64,000 bases of DNA from Adineta steineri (Eukaryota > Rotifera > Eurotatoria > Adinetida > Adinetidae). The translations under genes and the position numbers were made by a program. Of this stretch, positions 12,190 through 24,297 are shown one piece after another. The notes beneath the pieces were generated by a model that ran no database searches, was not told the origin of the DNA, and worked only from the letters and a program-made list of their open reading frames with translations. The stretch lies in the NCBI GenBank assembly GCA_905250115.1, contig CAJNOI010000064.1, forward strand, positions 431,268 to 495,267, in the 5' to 3' direction. The stretch's first letter is position 1; every line of letters starts with the position of its first letter.

Positions 12190-12285
12190 GAAAAAATTCC
12201 AACATATATGGCGTGTTAACGAATAAACCAATAAGGTAAAACAAAAACGGAAAATATATATGAAGAAAGAAAGTAAGCATTCGCC
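12190..12285. repeat. Dispersed repeat, copy 1
   Basis: About 90 bp (CAACATATATGGCGTGTTAA, then AAACCAATAAGG and ATGAAGAAAGAAAGTAAGCAT) aligns by eye with 15320-15402. The flanks are different, which indicates a non-autonomous mobile repeat or an old duplication. Confidence 0.45.
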
Positions 12286-12839
12286 GAATAACTATTCGCC
12301 GAGTGGACTTTTCGCCAAAACTTAAAATACCTGATCGAAGAATGACTCCCTACTCTGCGAAGAATATACTTAGTAAATATTATACCTTCACTCTTCTGAG
12401 AAAAACTTTGATGACGTATCTTGTCGAAGTTGTAACTTCGACAAACAAATTAAAACTCATAGAACACGTTAATATGTGATGGTTTTTTCTCTTTCTTATC
12501 ATATGAGTGTACGACAGATCTTTTACTTTTTCTTTACGATTTGCATGTACACATGTGATGGTTTTTTCCCTTTTCTTATCCAGTGTTTTATCAGGCTGAA
12601 GGACTGTGTGCGCATTGCTGTCCCAAAAATTAAGTTTACCACCTTGGAAAAAATGCAAACTAATGTAACTTTCTAAACTTTTTTAGAAGATATTTAGAGA
12701 AATTGTTGAATAAAACTTTCTTGTAAAAAGAGAAAAATGCAGTCTTCGTATGTCATCTCATTATGACGATATTTATCAGTTTAATCAGATATACGTGTCT
12801 CCTTTTTACATCATTTTTTTAAAATGTAATGATGCTATA

Positions 12840-13110
12840 CTCTAAGAAAAAGGACCGCTCCTGAACCCTCCGAAAGGGTTTCGTAGGTTTCTAAAAGAAT
12901 CCAAATGCGTTCAGATGTCTAAAAAAACGTTTAAAAAAATCTTCGAAACCTTAAAAAGATCCGGACGCGGACATAAAGACTAAACTATTTATTGCAAAAC
13001 TCCTTTTTAAGTTTCGTACAGCATAAAAAGGTTTCGTAGGGAGATATGGAAACTTTAGAGTTTCCTATTAAGCCTTAATAGTTTCGTATAACACCATACT
13101 ACGCAACCAT
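12840..13110. repeat. TTTCGTA-rich degenerate repeat
   Basis: Repeated copies of a GGTTTCGTAGG-like core at about 12888, 13013, 13031 and 13081 are mixed with GAAACCTT/CCGGACGCGG segments in both orientations. No coding potential is seen. It is probably the remains of a repeat family. Confidence 0.35.
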
Positions 13111-13260
13111 CAGGTTTAATAGTGTTAGAATAAAAGCATTATGGTATGGACCCTTATGTGGAAACTAGTAGAGACCCGTGCAAAATGCATGATATCTTTC
13201 ATCAATAACAGTGTTTCTCATAAAAGGCAAGCCCACTATCGAGATGCAATTAAAACCTAC

Positions 13261-13600
13261 ACTACCCACGCTCATTGTATATCACCCACTCTCAACCATT
13301 TTCACTCTCATTCACCAATCCCACATGTATTTCGCTGATTAACACCCATTCCCATCCACTTCTACCGGCTCTTACCCTATCTCACTCATTTTCACCGACT
13401 CCTACACTATTTCAGTCACTTCCAATCACTGCTACCCTAGTTCACCCATTTCTACCAATCCTCCAACCTTCCACCCACTCCTATCCTATTTCACCCATTT
13501 CCACCCACTTCTACCTAATTCACTAATTTCCACTCACATCCACCCACTCTAACCCTATTTAATCCACATATACTCACTTCTACCCACTCTCAAATTATAG
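13261..13600. repeat. C-rich degenerate tandem array (CACCCACT/TTCACCCATT units)
   Basis: About 340 bp of CA/CT-rich sequence is built from units near 15-22 bp such as TTCACCCATTTC and CCACCCACTTCTACC. One strand only is C-rich, unlike the paired hairpins. The ORF reading through it (13275-13526) has repetitive S/P/H/T composition and is an artefact of the repeat. It may be a decayed interstitial telomere-like tract (inference). Confidence 0.5.
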
Positions 13601-14289
13601 GGAACCTGATTGGTGTTTTTCTAACCTTTTATTCGGTAACAGATAGACAGACAGAAACTCGACATTATTATATAGATGAATGGTGGTGGAAAATTTCAGT
13701 ATTTTCCGAAATTTTCGTTTGACGGATATCTGAACACTGTTGTGTATTTATAGCAAGTTCCAGAATTTTCGATATATAATCGGAAAGAACAAGAATATTA
13801 CAAAATAGTTGTAATAATAAAATAAGGAGCGAAATGATCGAGTGATAAACTGGATAGAGCAGCTTGGCAGATCCGCGGTGATGATGTCTATCAATTACTT
13901 GACATATCCAGAATATAACTTTTTCATATCGAACACATGTTTATGTAGGAGAGAGAACAACAGAGAGATGTACGTAAAAAGGAACAAGAGAGAGAGAAGA
14001 ATGCAAAACTATGAACGGGTAAAGTTGATATATCGGCTCACCTAGGTTCAAATTTAAATCAGAACATGATATTCGAACTAAAATTGAAAATTAAACTTAC
14101 TTCCGTAATATGTGATACAGTTGTATGATATGCAAGTTTGTTTTATATTTTTGTAGCTGAATTCGGTTCGTATTTATAATAGATAAAAGTAATTTGGTTT
14201 CTTCCAACATACATTTATTTACGAAAGCAATCAACTGTGACGTTTACGTCAAATAGACAGCAACTAACGAAGCATATTTCATTCTGACT

Positions 14290-14580
14290 CATTAAATTAC
14301 ATGGAAATTTCTTAATATAATACACAATATGATATGCATATTATGTACAGGTAGTGTAGGAAGTAGGAAGAAAATATAGAAATTACCGGGAAATTTCTCA
14401 TATGTGACACATAATGTGAAATATATATTATATATAGGTAGGGTAGAAAGCAGGAAGTAGGAAGAAAATACAGGGAAATTCCTCATATATAATAAATCAT
14501 GTAAGATACATAAGAGGGAGAGCTGGTGTAGGAAATAAGAAAAAAATGCAGAAATTGCGAGGAAATTTCCATAATTTCCT
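14290..14580. repeat. Tandem repeat, about 100-bp unit, three copies
   Basis: Three successive units carry the order GTAGG-AAGTAGGAAGAAAATA, AGAAATT, GGGAAATTTCTCATAT, ATAATGTG, ATATATTATATA. The copies begin near 14298, 14390 and 14480 and differ by substitutions and short indels. The last is the most diverged. Confidence 0.55.
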
Positions 14581-14639
14581 TTTCTCTTCTACCCTTCATA
14601 CATCGTGTAGGCGAGCATACAGATTATTTGTTCGCTATT

Positions 14640-14790
14640 CTTTCACATATTTGATCATATAGTATTTTCTTCCTTTTCTTTACATAATATATCTATATGG
14701 TATTTTTCCCTTTCCCTTCATGTACGATCATATGGGATTTTCTTCTTTGCTTTCACATATATATTCGTATGGGATTTTTCCCAGAATATG
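14640..14790. repeat. Tandem repeat, about 50-bp unit, three copies
   Basis: Units of the form TTTCACATAT..GATCATAT(A/G)GTATTTTCTTCC recur at about 14640, 14695 and 14750, each with a CATATGGGATTTT-like core. The array directly follows the 14290 repeat. Confidence 0.45.
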
Positions 14791-15319
14791 TTGTATTACA
14801 AGACATGGGAATAATCAAAGTAACCATTTCTTGTCCTATAAATACTTGCGTTTTCTTCTCAAATAAACGGACTATTACAAGCTTCCAAAACGATCATCTT
14901 CTTCGACAAGTTACGGTAACATTGTAACATATCTCACGTATATATGATGTTATAAATTATCTTCTGTAGTAATATATGAAATTATCTTGAAATTTCGAAA
15001 GCTCTTGTCTACGCTGCACGTTTGGTATACGTCACTTCTACTTGATAAACTGTACTATATTCCGTAGTGATTACGGGAATTTCCTAGAAGCTTTTTGAAG
15101 TTACTTCGGTTGCTTCACGTGTTATCTATCTGCCCTCTATTTCATATATGTAGTATGGTGTCTAAAAACTGCAAAAAATTCTAAAGCTTCTTGTATAGTT
15201 GATAGTACTGGTGTGATTAGTAGGTAGTGAAACCCTTATGTGGCAGTGAATGGTGGTCGAAAATTTCAGTATCTTCCGAAATCACCCTTTCGCGAAAATC
15301 TGGCCACTGCTGAAAAATC

Positions 15320-15402
15320 CAAACATATGTGATGTGTTAAAGAAAAAACCAATAAAGCAGAATAAGAAGAAAATACATATATGAAGAGAGAAAGTAGGCA
15401 TA
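15320..15402. repeat. Dispersed repeat, copy 2
   Basis: AAACATATGTGATGTGTTAA, then AACCAATAAAG and ATGAAGAGAGAAAGTAGGCAT: the partner of 12190-12285 in the same orientation. Confidence 0.45.
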
Positions 15403-16419
15403 TTCTATCTGATTGATTAAGCATCTTTTTTTAATTTATTAAAGAATCGAAAAATAGTAGTTTATTTCGATATAATTGATTCTCTTTTTCGAATGATTTT
15501 AAACCTAGCATATATTCTGTGAGAAAAATACGGTGACAATCTAAAAGATTGTACAGTTCTCAATTGTAACAATTTCTGAATCCATACAGAACTGCACGAG
15601 AACATATATTTGTATAAACTTTTATTCTTCCAAAGAAATCGTAACCATACTGTATTTTCCTCGTCCTTTATATAGTACTTGGAAAGATACAGTCACACAC
15701 TAACATATAAATATCTAATTACAAAACGAATGTTTATCATCTATATAACACGCAGTGATATTATGGGTTAGGTCTAAAACATATTCGATGTTTGTCGATG
15801 AACAATTACTTTTGAGTAACCAATATTGTCAGACATATTCTATTATTGCCAAATTCATTATTAAAATAGCATTTTGTATTCACTTGATTCATCACAGTCA
15901 AAAATTTGAGCTGGACGATCTTCTAAATTATCTTATGTAATAATTTGAACCAAACATCAATTTGAGCAATTGTTAATATAGTTCGTTTTTTTTCCAACGG
16001 GTATGACTTTTTTACAATAAGGTGGAGATGACGAATAAGAAAACAATGAAACCAGTCATACGTTGGTCTTCCGTTCGGAAACAAATCGCTTTTGTTAAAA
16101 AAATGTAGCATATTCTTTAGAAAGATTAAGAAACTCTTCGATTTTTACTGGTACATCCCATTTCTATATGTGAAAAATATTTTCAAAACATAAGAATAAA
16201 TAAGATTTTTATACCTGAAGCATAGGAGTAGTTTATTCAAGACAATCTTCTTCTTTTTTATTAAGTTTCGCCGTTCGACTAATATTATCATATTTTACTA
16301 CATTATTTACAGCTGTCGCTAAAAACACTTGCATAACATTTAATTTTGGTGTAACGATTTTCTTGACGTTAGAAAGCAATTACGAATATCATTTTTTCGA
16401 AGATATATATTTGTTAACT

Positions 16420-16503
16420 GGATGTGGGTGTGGCTTTTAGTGCGGATATTAGATACAGCAAGCATCGACGAACACTCATACTCACATTCACACCCACTCT
16501 TGG
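16420..16503. repeat. Telomere-like head-to-head hairpin element
   Basis: GGATGTGGGTGTGGC (from 16420) is followed by about 45 bp and then ACTCACATTCACACCCACTC (16480-16499). The arms pair as GTGGGTGTG with CACACCCAC. Confidence 0.5.
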
Positions 16504-16591
16504 CACCAACACCCCAGATCATATGCCATCTTTCTAATACACAATTTGAAACTAAAATCTATTAATATACAATGACATATATAACAACAAG

Positions 16592-16967
16592 TAACGCTCG
16601 TCTAGGGACTCGCTTAGCTCTTTCTCGTAGAAATGGTGTTCTACAATGCTACGGCAACTTTTGCTTATATAACTTGCAACCACTAACATCAGATTCGTGT
16701 TCTCCGATCATAAAAACCATTTCGTGAGATTTTATAAAAAAATACTTTTTCGTAAAAAATGGTCGTTTGCCCAAAAAATGTTTTTTTGAAAGAATTTAAA
16801 AAAAATAACGTTAGATTCGAAGTCCCCGCATTGTAAAACCTCTAGAAATGTCTTTTCCTGAAAATCGATTTTCGATGTTTTTTTGACCCTGCGGACATAC
16901 AAGCGATCAGAAAATTTATGTTTACTGGACTCTTCTCTACGAGAAAGAGAATATGTCGCTCTCGTTA
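16592..16967. mobile_element. MITE-like element with imperfect terminal inverted repeats
   Basis: The ends read TAACG...CTCTTTCTCGTAG (16592-16630) and CTACGAGAAAGAG...CGTTA (16937-16967). The inner 13 bp pair perfectly and the outermost 5 bp match as an inverted repeat. The ~376-bp interior has no ORF. I cannot see a convincing target-site duplication, so the exact boundaries are uncertain. Confidence 0.45.
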
Positions 16968-17967
16968 GATTTTTGATTAAGTTAAAGATTATTTAATTTT
17001 GATATTCTAAAGATTTTAAAAAAGTACTCCTACAGAAACAAATGTTTCGATATATTATTGTACCATGATAATATATAGTTGTAGAAACATTATAATTATT
17101 TCGTTTTATAATTAAATATACATGGATTATTTAAACAGTTGATGTAACTAAAATTCTTCTTCGTTCTTTGAGTTTTTATAAACTATTCGTAGTTGTATAC
17201 AGAGTAAATGTTGCTAAATATTAATGTTATATACACGCAAAAGCAATGAAAAAAGATAGAATAAATTAACTAACATAGACATTCGAATGCAATTTTTATT
17301 ACTACTTTAAATCATGTTTCAAACAAATCTAAGCGATTTTTTGAATTATTTATTCTTCTTGTGTTAATCACAACAAATATTTCATTCAAAGCCATCTGTA
17401 ACCTTAATGTCCTTGATAAGTTTATATTCAAGTTTTTATTTTTTTAAATACAATTTCATTGTATTTACATACATTAATAGAGAGAAGGATTTTATTTGAA
17501 AGTTATTCTTCTATATCATACAGAATAAATATTGACAAAGTATATATTTCGAATAACGTTAACTATTAAGATTAACGATAAAAATCAAATCACATACTTA
17601 TCGATTTTGTTTTGTCGCAAAATGATACTTTATCAAAATATATCACAAAAAATAATTCTTTAGACATATTCTCAAAAGTTATGCTGGAAATCTTTTCATT
17701 TGTAATTACAAAGTTATTGTTAATATGATTTTAAAAAGAAATATGAGTATATATTATTGTACACTTGTCAACAATACAGTCATTTAGTATTAACAGCTTA
17801 TTTCATACATGGAATTGATTTGTTGTTTATACAAAAATGAATCAATTTTCTTGTTTTTTCATGTAAAATATATTTTTATTAATTCATTTTTCTTGAGTAC
17901 AAAAAAAAGTCCTTATTCATTTAGTAAAATAAATTCATTGTTATAAAGTTTTTGTAGAAGAAAAAGT
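16968..17967. other. Intergenic, no gene seen
   Basis: AT-rich, with no supported ORF, RNA gene or repeat. It is the 3' flank of the mucin-like gene at 17968. Confidence 0.5.
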
Positions 17968-18497
17968 TCATGAACTCCAGTAGAAAAAAACAGGCATACC
18001 AAGTCCAAGTGAAAGACCAAGAATAAAGCCTAAATTATTTTTTACTAAAATCAAAAACGAAATATATAAAATTTGTCTTGAAGTCGAGTTAACTAAAAAA
18101 ACCTTACTTGAAGAAAGCGATGCTTCACTTGTTGTTGTACTAGTCTCTGGTGTTTCTATTGTAGTTACAATATACAATAAACAATTGTTAGATTAAATTT
18201 AGAAGTTATAAGAATATACGTACGAGTCGTAGTTGTGTTAGATGAACTACTACTGGCAGGATTTGGTGCTAGAGTTGTAGTTGTGGTAGATGAACTACTA
18301 CCGGCAGGATTTGGTGGTGGAGTTGTAGTCGTTGTACTAGTTGTGATGATTGTAATTGACGATAATTCAGTCGACGTTTCACCACCCCCTTGAGTATTGT
18401 AGCAATCCAATGTAACAAGTAAAACTGCAAAGAATAATGTCTGAACTTATTCAGTTTAATATTAGTTCATACCTGCGATGATGCATATGATCTTCAT
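17968..18497 (-). CDS. Small mucin-like surface protein, possibly GPI-anchored
   Basis: Exons 18497-18473, 18424-18224, 18155-18108 and 18044-17968 join in phase 1 to give 116 aa. The signal peptide is MKIICIIAVLLVTLDC. Next is a Ser/Thr/Pro-rich stalk with two near copies of a TTTTxxPNPAxSSSS unit. The protein ends in a hydrophobic stretch (LGFILGLSLGLGMPVFFYW) followed by only SS. This segment resembles the TM helix of the genes at 49905 and 53021 (LILGLSLGLGIPLILV) but the cytoplasmic tail is missing. The C-terminus therefore looks either like a GPI-attachment signal or like a truncated TM protein. The stalk is probably heavily O-glycosylated. Function unknown. Confidence 0.65.
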
Positions 18498-20005
18498 TAT
18501 TAGACTAATTCTTTTTATTCTGAAATAAACGAATAAATAATATATATTGCTTCTCAATAAAACCGAACTCAATGTTGTAATCCAACATAATGATATTTGT
18601 AACAAATTGTTCTCGTATTTATATGTACGCTCGTTTATTTTCAACATGAATCAAAGCTATACTTTTTTTTGATAACCATGGAATGATAAAAATATTAACA
18701 ATTTAATTTTTATTGCGCGTCTGAATATTTCATCGCTTTTTTGTATTTATCAAAGATCAAATGATATTGTTTTGACTGAATTATTGTCATTAGTTTTATC
18801 GATAGAAAGTTTTTCTCGGATTATTGATGCAATTCGATATGAAGAATTCTTCCAAGGTAACAGTAGATTTGTACATACTTTATCGAGACACAAAGAAAGT
18901 ACATTTGAATACTATTATAAAATATTTCGATGATACCACGTATAAGACATAGTTTTTTATAGATTACAAAAAACTTCTTAAATATATTTTATCACAAGTA
19001 GTTATGACTGTCAATCGTGACTTTAGTATGATTTTCATAATAGGAAACAAAACCTATGAAACAATTGTTGTATTTTCTAGTTTATATTTATAAAAATTGG
19101 ATGTAAATTATTAAAAAAAATTATTAACAATACTCATATATTATAGATGGGAGAAATCATCGTTCTTATTAATAAAATACCTAGTTAAGCATTGAAAACA
19201 AATTGGATTTTGATCTAACAGAATATTAGTCACTCACGCTGTGTCATAGAATGATTATAATGAAATGATATACTCGTCAGATCTTGTTAAAAATTCTGCT
19301 AACACACTATACTTAATAAAAACTATGTTGTTATCATGACAACATTCACAAAAAGTTTTGAATTTTAGTGTTTGGATTATGTCAAACTGAAATTATTGAT
19401 GGTAATGTGTATGTGTTAAACACAAATATTAATATATCTATTTATTTTCAAAAATGAATTTTATGTACCGTTCATATCTTTATTGACAAAGCAATTGTAA
19501 TTAAAGTTATTATTTCAAAGAGTAATGATTAAAATAAAAATTTGTTATTTTCTTTCATAACAATCATACACAATACTTTTTTTCTCTTTCTATTATTAAA
19601 CAGTATGAATAATTATTGTTGTTTACCGCATATATTTTTTACATAACGTTTTTAGAAACATATTAATCAATATCAATAAAGTTTAATTACGTTTGATAAA
19701 GCTAGAAGATAGATAATATAAAGTGAATTTTTTACATATGCACATAATCACTATAAATAAAAATACTCAGCTTTTAAAAAGTTCTGTACTTTATTCGTCC
19801 GTCATCATCACGATTCTGTTTACACAAAATAATTGTTCGATTCTCGTGTCAACGAACGTCAGAGAAATAAACAACTATGTTCCTCCACTTTCAAAAACTT
19901 CTCTGCAATGAAAATGCCAATTCTATAATAACACATAGCAGAATATTTGATTGATTATCGATTATTTTGAACAGTGCAAATTGAGATTAAAATACGAATA
20001 AATCA
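18498..20005. other. Intergenic, no gene seen
   Basis: Very AT-rich. ORFs at 18462-18647 and 19723-19911 show no family features. No repeats stand out. Confidence 0.5.
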
Positions 20006-20599
20006 ATGATCAAACACGCATTTGTTATTTTATTTATTTTACTTTTAATAACTCTCATCAGTCTTTCAATAACTGCTTTGATTATGAGTAGTGGGAAATT
20101 TTGGAAATGTCCTGGTCAACCACGTACATTTGAATGGTTACTGGGTTTTGGCATATTTGGTATTTTTTTTTGTTGGCTCAGCATTATTATTGTAAAATAT
20201 TCATACTAGCATATCATGTGTATATATATATATCTACTTTTTTTTTCATATAGTTTATTGAAAAATTTATTTTTTCTGGCTCCATCAATCGTCGTCCTGT
20301 TATGATTCTATATGGCATAATGATAGCTATTCTTTTTGTTTTTGCAGCTATCTGGAGTATAATAGTAAGTATCAATATATATATAATATTTATTGTAAAT
20401 AATCTTTTTATTTTAGGGTTTGTATTGGTCAAATACAAAATCCTTAAAACAAAATTCTTATTATTATATTAATGGACAAAATATCTATTGTCATCCAACA
20501 ATTCTAGGATTTAGCAACGGAATAAGCATTTCTCTGCTTGTATGTTGCTCAATAATAGGAACTGGATTATTTTATGCATGTAAAGATTTTCATCGTTGA
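20006..20599 (+). CDS. Four-transmembrane protein of unknown function
   Basis: Exons 20006-20191, 20254-20364 and 20417-20599 (all phase 0) give 159 aa. Four hydrophobic segments are visible: about residues 5-28, 44-62, 76-97 and 131-155. Between segments three and four is an extracellular-type loop with a C. It has no CCG motif, so I do not call it a tetraspanin. If the possible donor GTAAAG at 20580 were used with the acceptor at 20654, the junction codon would become TAA. Either way the protein ends here, although a further 30-codon lysine-rich open frame follows the acceptor. I do not recognise the family. Confidence 0.6.
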
Positions 20600-20802
20600 A
20601 TCAGAAGATAATTTCAATGTATTTTACAATTTATTCATTTATTTCATATTTCAGAACAAAAAACTAAAGATAAAAGCGATGATTATCGTAAAAAAATAAA
20701 TAAATCTCATTCACATTTAGTGAATTCATCGATACAAAAAAAAATGAAATAAATGTATATGTATGTAGAATGCAAAGTATAGAAAAATAATAAATAATAA
20801 AA

Positions 20803-22297
20803 TTATAGATTTTCTTGTATTTTTCTTGCTATATGTTCAATCATTTCATAAGCAATATTAAAACTTATCGGACCATGTATAAGAAGATGTGCCCCATGAA
20901 ATGTTGTGGGAAAATGATGATGATACAAAGTCTTATTCAATGATTTCAAACGTTCAGCAAAAATAAAACCTAGAATGAAAAAATATTAAATAACGATCCA
21001 CTTTATTTAAAAATAAAATATATATTTACCCTCATCTCTGAGTATATCATATTCAGTAGTAAAAAGTATAATTGGCGGTAATTTTGATAGTTCTTCATCC
21101 GAAACTAATAATGGTGACATTTTAGGTGATATAAGAAATGATAAATTTTGAATTAAATCTTCATCGCCTTCTTCATCACTATCAAATGGAAGCGAAATCG
21201 GTAAATATTTTTGAGCATCAACATATGGACGTAATCGTTTTTTATCTTTTGCCGATGTATGATTATTAAATAAAACATCACGTGTAACTTTTATTTTACT
21301 TTGAGTTAATTCAGACATAACTTCAAGAAAGTTCTGTTCATTAATAACACCAAGAATATTACGTGGTAAATATAATCGGTAAGAAGGTAATGTAAAATCA
21401 AAAAATTGTAATGCGGGATAGATCAAACAAGCAGCACGAGGACTAAAACCATCTCTCAATAATGATTGTGTTATAACTAAAGCTAAATTTCCACCAGCAG
21501 AGTCACCTGCTAAAGTTATTCGATTTACATCAATACGATAATTAGCAGCATTTCGAAATAATTCATAAGTAATTAAAGTACAATCATCAAGAGCTGCTGG
21601 AAAATAATGTTCGGGTACACGACGATACCTATAAAAATTAATTTTCCGTCTATTCTGTACAAATTGAAAAAAAAAAGATTTACTCGACTGATATAACAAG
21701 TGCACGTGTTAAATTAGCCAACGCATATGTAACTTGATCATATGTTTCACGACATCCTAAAAGCCAACCACCTCCATGAAAATGTATAATTGTTGGCATT
21801 TTATCTTCATGTGCGAATTCTTCCGGTTCATAAATTCGTACACTAATATTCAATATTTTTCTATCATAAACCTATAAAATAATTCTTTATTAATAGTTCA
21901 ATTATAAAACAATCATTTTATTATACCTTTAAATGATGTTGAGGATCTCGTACTTGAAAACAACCGACAGCAATATAATAAAGAAAACGTAAAACATGAA
22001 TACGATCAAATAAATTCACTTGTTCACCTAAATATCCCTGAAAAAGAACATAATTCAATTGAAAAAATAGAATATTTTTATATGTATATAACTTACTATT
22101 TTTGAAAAAAGATGTGCCCAAAATGAAAGAAATCGATATTTCCATGGTTGAGGAAAATTCTCTGGTAATGGTTGATAAATAAGCGAAATAGATAAAGCCG
22201 ATAAACCAACTATAACTAAAAAAATGGTTTGTTTTGATACAGTTTGTTTTGATGCAATTTGTTTTGAAGGGTTTTTAATTTCATTTACTGTCGTCAT
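20803..22297 (-). CDS. Arylacetamide deacetylase/hormone-sensitive-lipase-type alpha/beta hydrolase
   Basis: Exons 22297-22097, 22037-21927, 21871-21684, 21628-21030 and 20969-20803 give 421 aa. An N-terminal signal-anchor (IFLVIVGLSALSISLIY) suggests an ER type II membrane enzyme like AADAC. The oxyanion-hole motif HFHGGGW precedes the nucleophile elbow GDSAGG. The acid is in TEYDILRDEG and the catalytic His in the FHGAH segment of the last exon, so the triad is complete. It should hydrolyse ester or amide bonds of small lipophilic acyl substrates. An acidic insertion (SDEEGDEDL) lies ahead of the acid residue. Confidence 0.9.
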
Positions 22298-23141
22298 TTT
22301 ATATGTCCTGTATACTGAACTTGTTGTCTACTGGATCAGGCCATATTCACACCATATATATATATATATATATGTTATGTTCTATTCTGTTCGTCACCTG
22401 TAAAAGAACGTCAAATTTGATAAGAAAAAGAAAAAAGAAAACTTGATTCAAATAAGAATACATACGTTAGTTTATCATCTTGAGTAAATAATAAAAGATT
22501 CATTTGTCTTTTTTTTATTTCGTCTTCTATCATAGAAGAAAAATATTTGTGAAGGGGTATTGAGCAAACATCGTTTCATGATGAGTCATCTTCATTGTTG
22601 TCTAAGATTTAACCAATTAAGTTACACAATTTTTCTTTCTTTATCTGCCTTCTTTCTGTATGGTGCTGTTCATATTCCAATTGTAATAGTTTTATTGGAG
22701 AAAGAAAAAGAACAAATGTCGCTTACTTCTTACATAGTTGTAAGTTATTTATAAGACGTGGAATGTCTTCTAATATTTAGAATAAAAAAAAGATAATATT
22801 TGTTAACTACAAAGTTATTATTTTTCTACACATTAATTAACTTCAGCTCTTGTTCAAAGCTATAGTTTTTTATTTAGTTTAGTATATAGTGAACAAGATT
22901 AATAGTTAATATAGACTATACTAAATCATATCAATCGTCTATATTGTATAATAAACCTTGTGGTTAAGAAAACGACTAGTATTACAATTAACAAAGATTT
23001 TGCATCAGTTTGCTCTTAGGATTTAAAATGTCAGACATCTAGGGTCACCTACAAAACTATTCTTATTGGTCTTCTATTAATAGCCAATACGATCCTCTAT
23101 GCTGTTTCATTCAATAACAAAAGTTGTAGAATAAAATGTGA
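22298..23141. other. Intergenic, no gene seen
   Basis: It has an (AT)n run near 22354-22373 and no supported ORF; the 64-codon frame at 22560 is unremarkable. The esterase and F-box genes diverge from here. Confidence 0.5.
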
Positions 23142-24086
23142 ATGAATGTGACATATACGAAAATGAAAAATAGTAATCATTTAACATGTTTAGAAAATCT
23201 TCCTAATGAGATATTTACGTTCGATATTTTTCCTTTATTTTCATGGCAAGAATTATATCGTATTTTTTTCGGTTTAAATCAACGTTTTAGTACCATTCTC
23301 AAAACTTCAAATCATCTAAATTTTACTGTTGATGAATCAAATAAACATCATCCAGCTCTTACATTTTTTAACTCATGCATCATATGTCTCAAAGTGTGTC
23401 TTGGACAATTTGATATTACACCATTTTTAGCACTTCGTTCATTAACTCTTCAATATCCAAGTTTACAACAACGAAATTCAATTCGTCCAGAAAATTTTCC
23501 TTATCTTGAATATTTAAATCTATCTTATCCACTTGAAGATTCGATTCTTTTAAATTTGATTTTTTCCAATGGATTTAAATATTTAAAAAACTGTAAACTC
23601 GATCAAACAACTACTAATTATTCTTGGCATGGTTCTCCAAAACTTCGTTCATTATCGATCAGTGTTCATAATTTATACGGAATTATTTGTGTACTTCATG
23701 CTTGTCCAAATATATTTCGATTGAATATTATCGTATATGATAAACCGCAAAATAATATTTCTTTTACACTCCATTCTAGTTTTAGTTTGGATTTAATTCA
23801 ATATCTTTTTATTCGTTCAACATTCGAAATATTTACTTCAATTTTAACATTTATGCCTAATCTTAAATCCCTCACTTTTGATAATAGACAATACAGTGAT
23901 AATAAAAGTCCAGAATTAATTTTGACCAGTTTAGCTAAAGTTCTTACAAATCTTCGTCAACTCGATTACGTCTATTTTACAATAAACACTTCAATCTGGA
24001 ATGGAGATAGAAATCAACAAACTTTGCATCCACTCTTTCGAAACGTTCGAGGTACTGGAACTTCTATAATTATTGCATCGAATTAG
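23142..24086 (+). CDS. F-box/LRR-like protein
   Basis: 314 aa, one exon. An F-box is visible at about residues 18-60 (LENLPNEIFTFDIFPLFSWQELYRIFFGLNQRF, cited in part), with the Leu-Pro-x-Glu hallmark and W. The rest consists of irregular leucine-rich segments (LEYLNLSYP, LRSLSIS, LKSLTF, LRQLDYVYF). Such proteins bring substrates to SCF ubiquitin ligases through Skp1 binding. Start choice: ATG 23142; Met8 at 23163 is an alternative nearer the F-box. The single-exon form is usual for this large bdelloid family. Confidence 0.8.
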   Translation: MNVTYTKMKNSNHLTCLENLPNEIFTFDIFPLFSWQELYRIFFGLNQRFSTILKTSNHLNFTVDESNKHHPALTFFNSCIICLKVCLGQFDITPFLALRSLTLQYPSLQQRNSIRPENFPYLEYLNLSYPLEDSILLNLIFSNGFKYLKNCKLDQTTTNYSWHGSPKLRSLSISVHNLYGIICVLHACPNIFRLNIIVYDKPQNNISFTLHSSFSLDLIQYLFIRSTFEIFTSILTFMPNLKSLTFDNRQYSDNKSPELILTSLAKVLTNLRQLDYVYFTINTSIWNGDRNQQTLHPLFRNVRGTGTSIIIASN

Positions 24087-24297
24087 AACAGTGACAATTA
24101 AATAATAAAAATGTGTATATGACTCAGCTAAAGTAATCATATATCCGGTATTCTTTTTTCATTTCAATAAATAAATTATTTTATTATTCATAATTTTTTT
24201 TTCGAGAATATAATTCAAATATCTCTAAATGACTATTGATGATTAGAATAGAAAAGAAAAGAAGTTCATAGTTATAAAAAAATATATTTAAGAATTA

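Larger units (their letters stand above)
11073..13260. other. Gene-poor region with dispersed repeats
   Basis: No gene is supported. The region holds two GT/CA-rich hairpins (11216-11302, 12035-12075), a dispersed repeat copy (12190-12285), a short direct repeat of TGATGGTTTTTTC (about 12477 and 12557) and TTTCGTA-rich repeat sequence (12840-13110). ORFs at 12380-12676 overlap on opposite strands and look random. Confidence 0.5.
13601..16591. other. Gene-poor region with repeats
   Basis: No gene is supported. It contains tandem repeats (14290-14580, 14640-14790), a pair of similar segments around GGTGG-AAAATTTCAGTAT (13680-13740 and 15250-15310), the second copy of the 12190 repeat (15320-15402) and the telomere-like hairpin at 16420. 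Small ORFs at 13842, 14292, 14697, 15755, 15923 and 16340 look random. Confidence 0.5.

Noticed and set aside
13275-13526. S/P/H/T-rich ORF
   Set aside because: Produced by the C-rich degenerate array; no start context or homology-like pattern.
20006-20599. Tetraspanin identity for the four-TM gene
   Set aside because: It has four helices but no CCG motif in the large loop, and it is shorter than tetraspanins.
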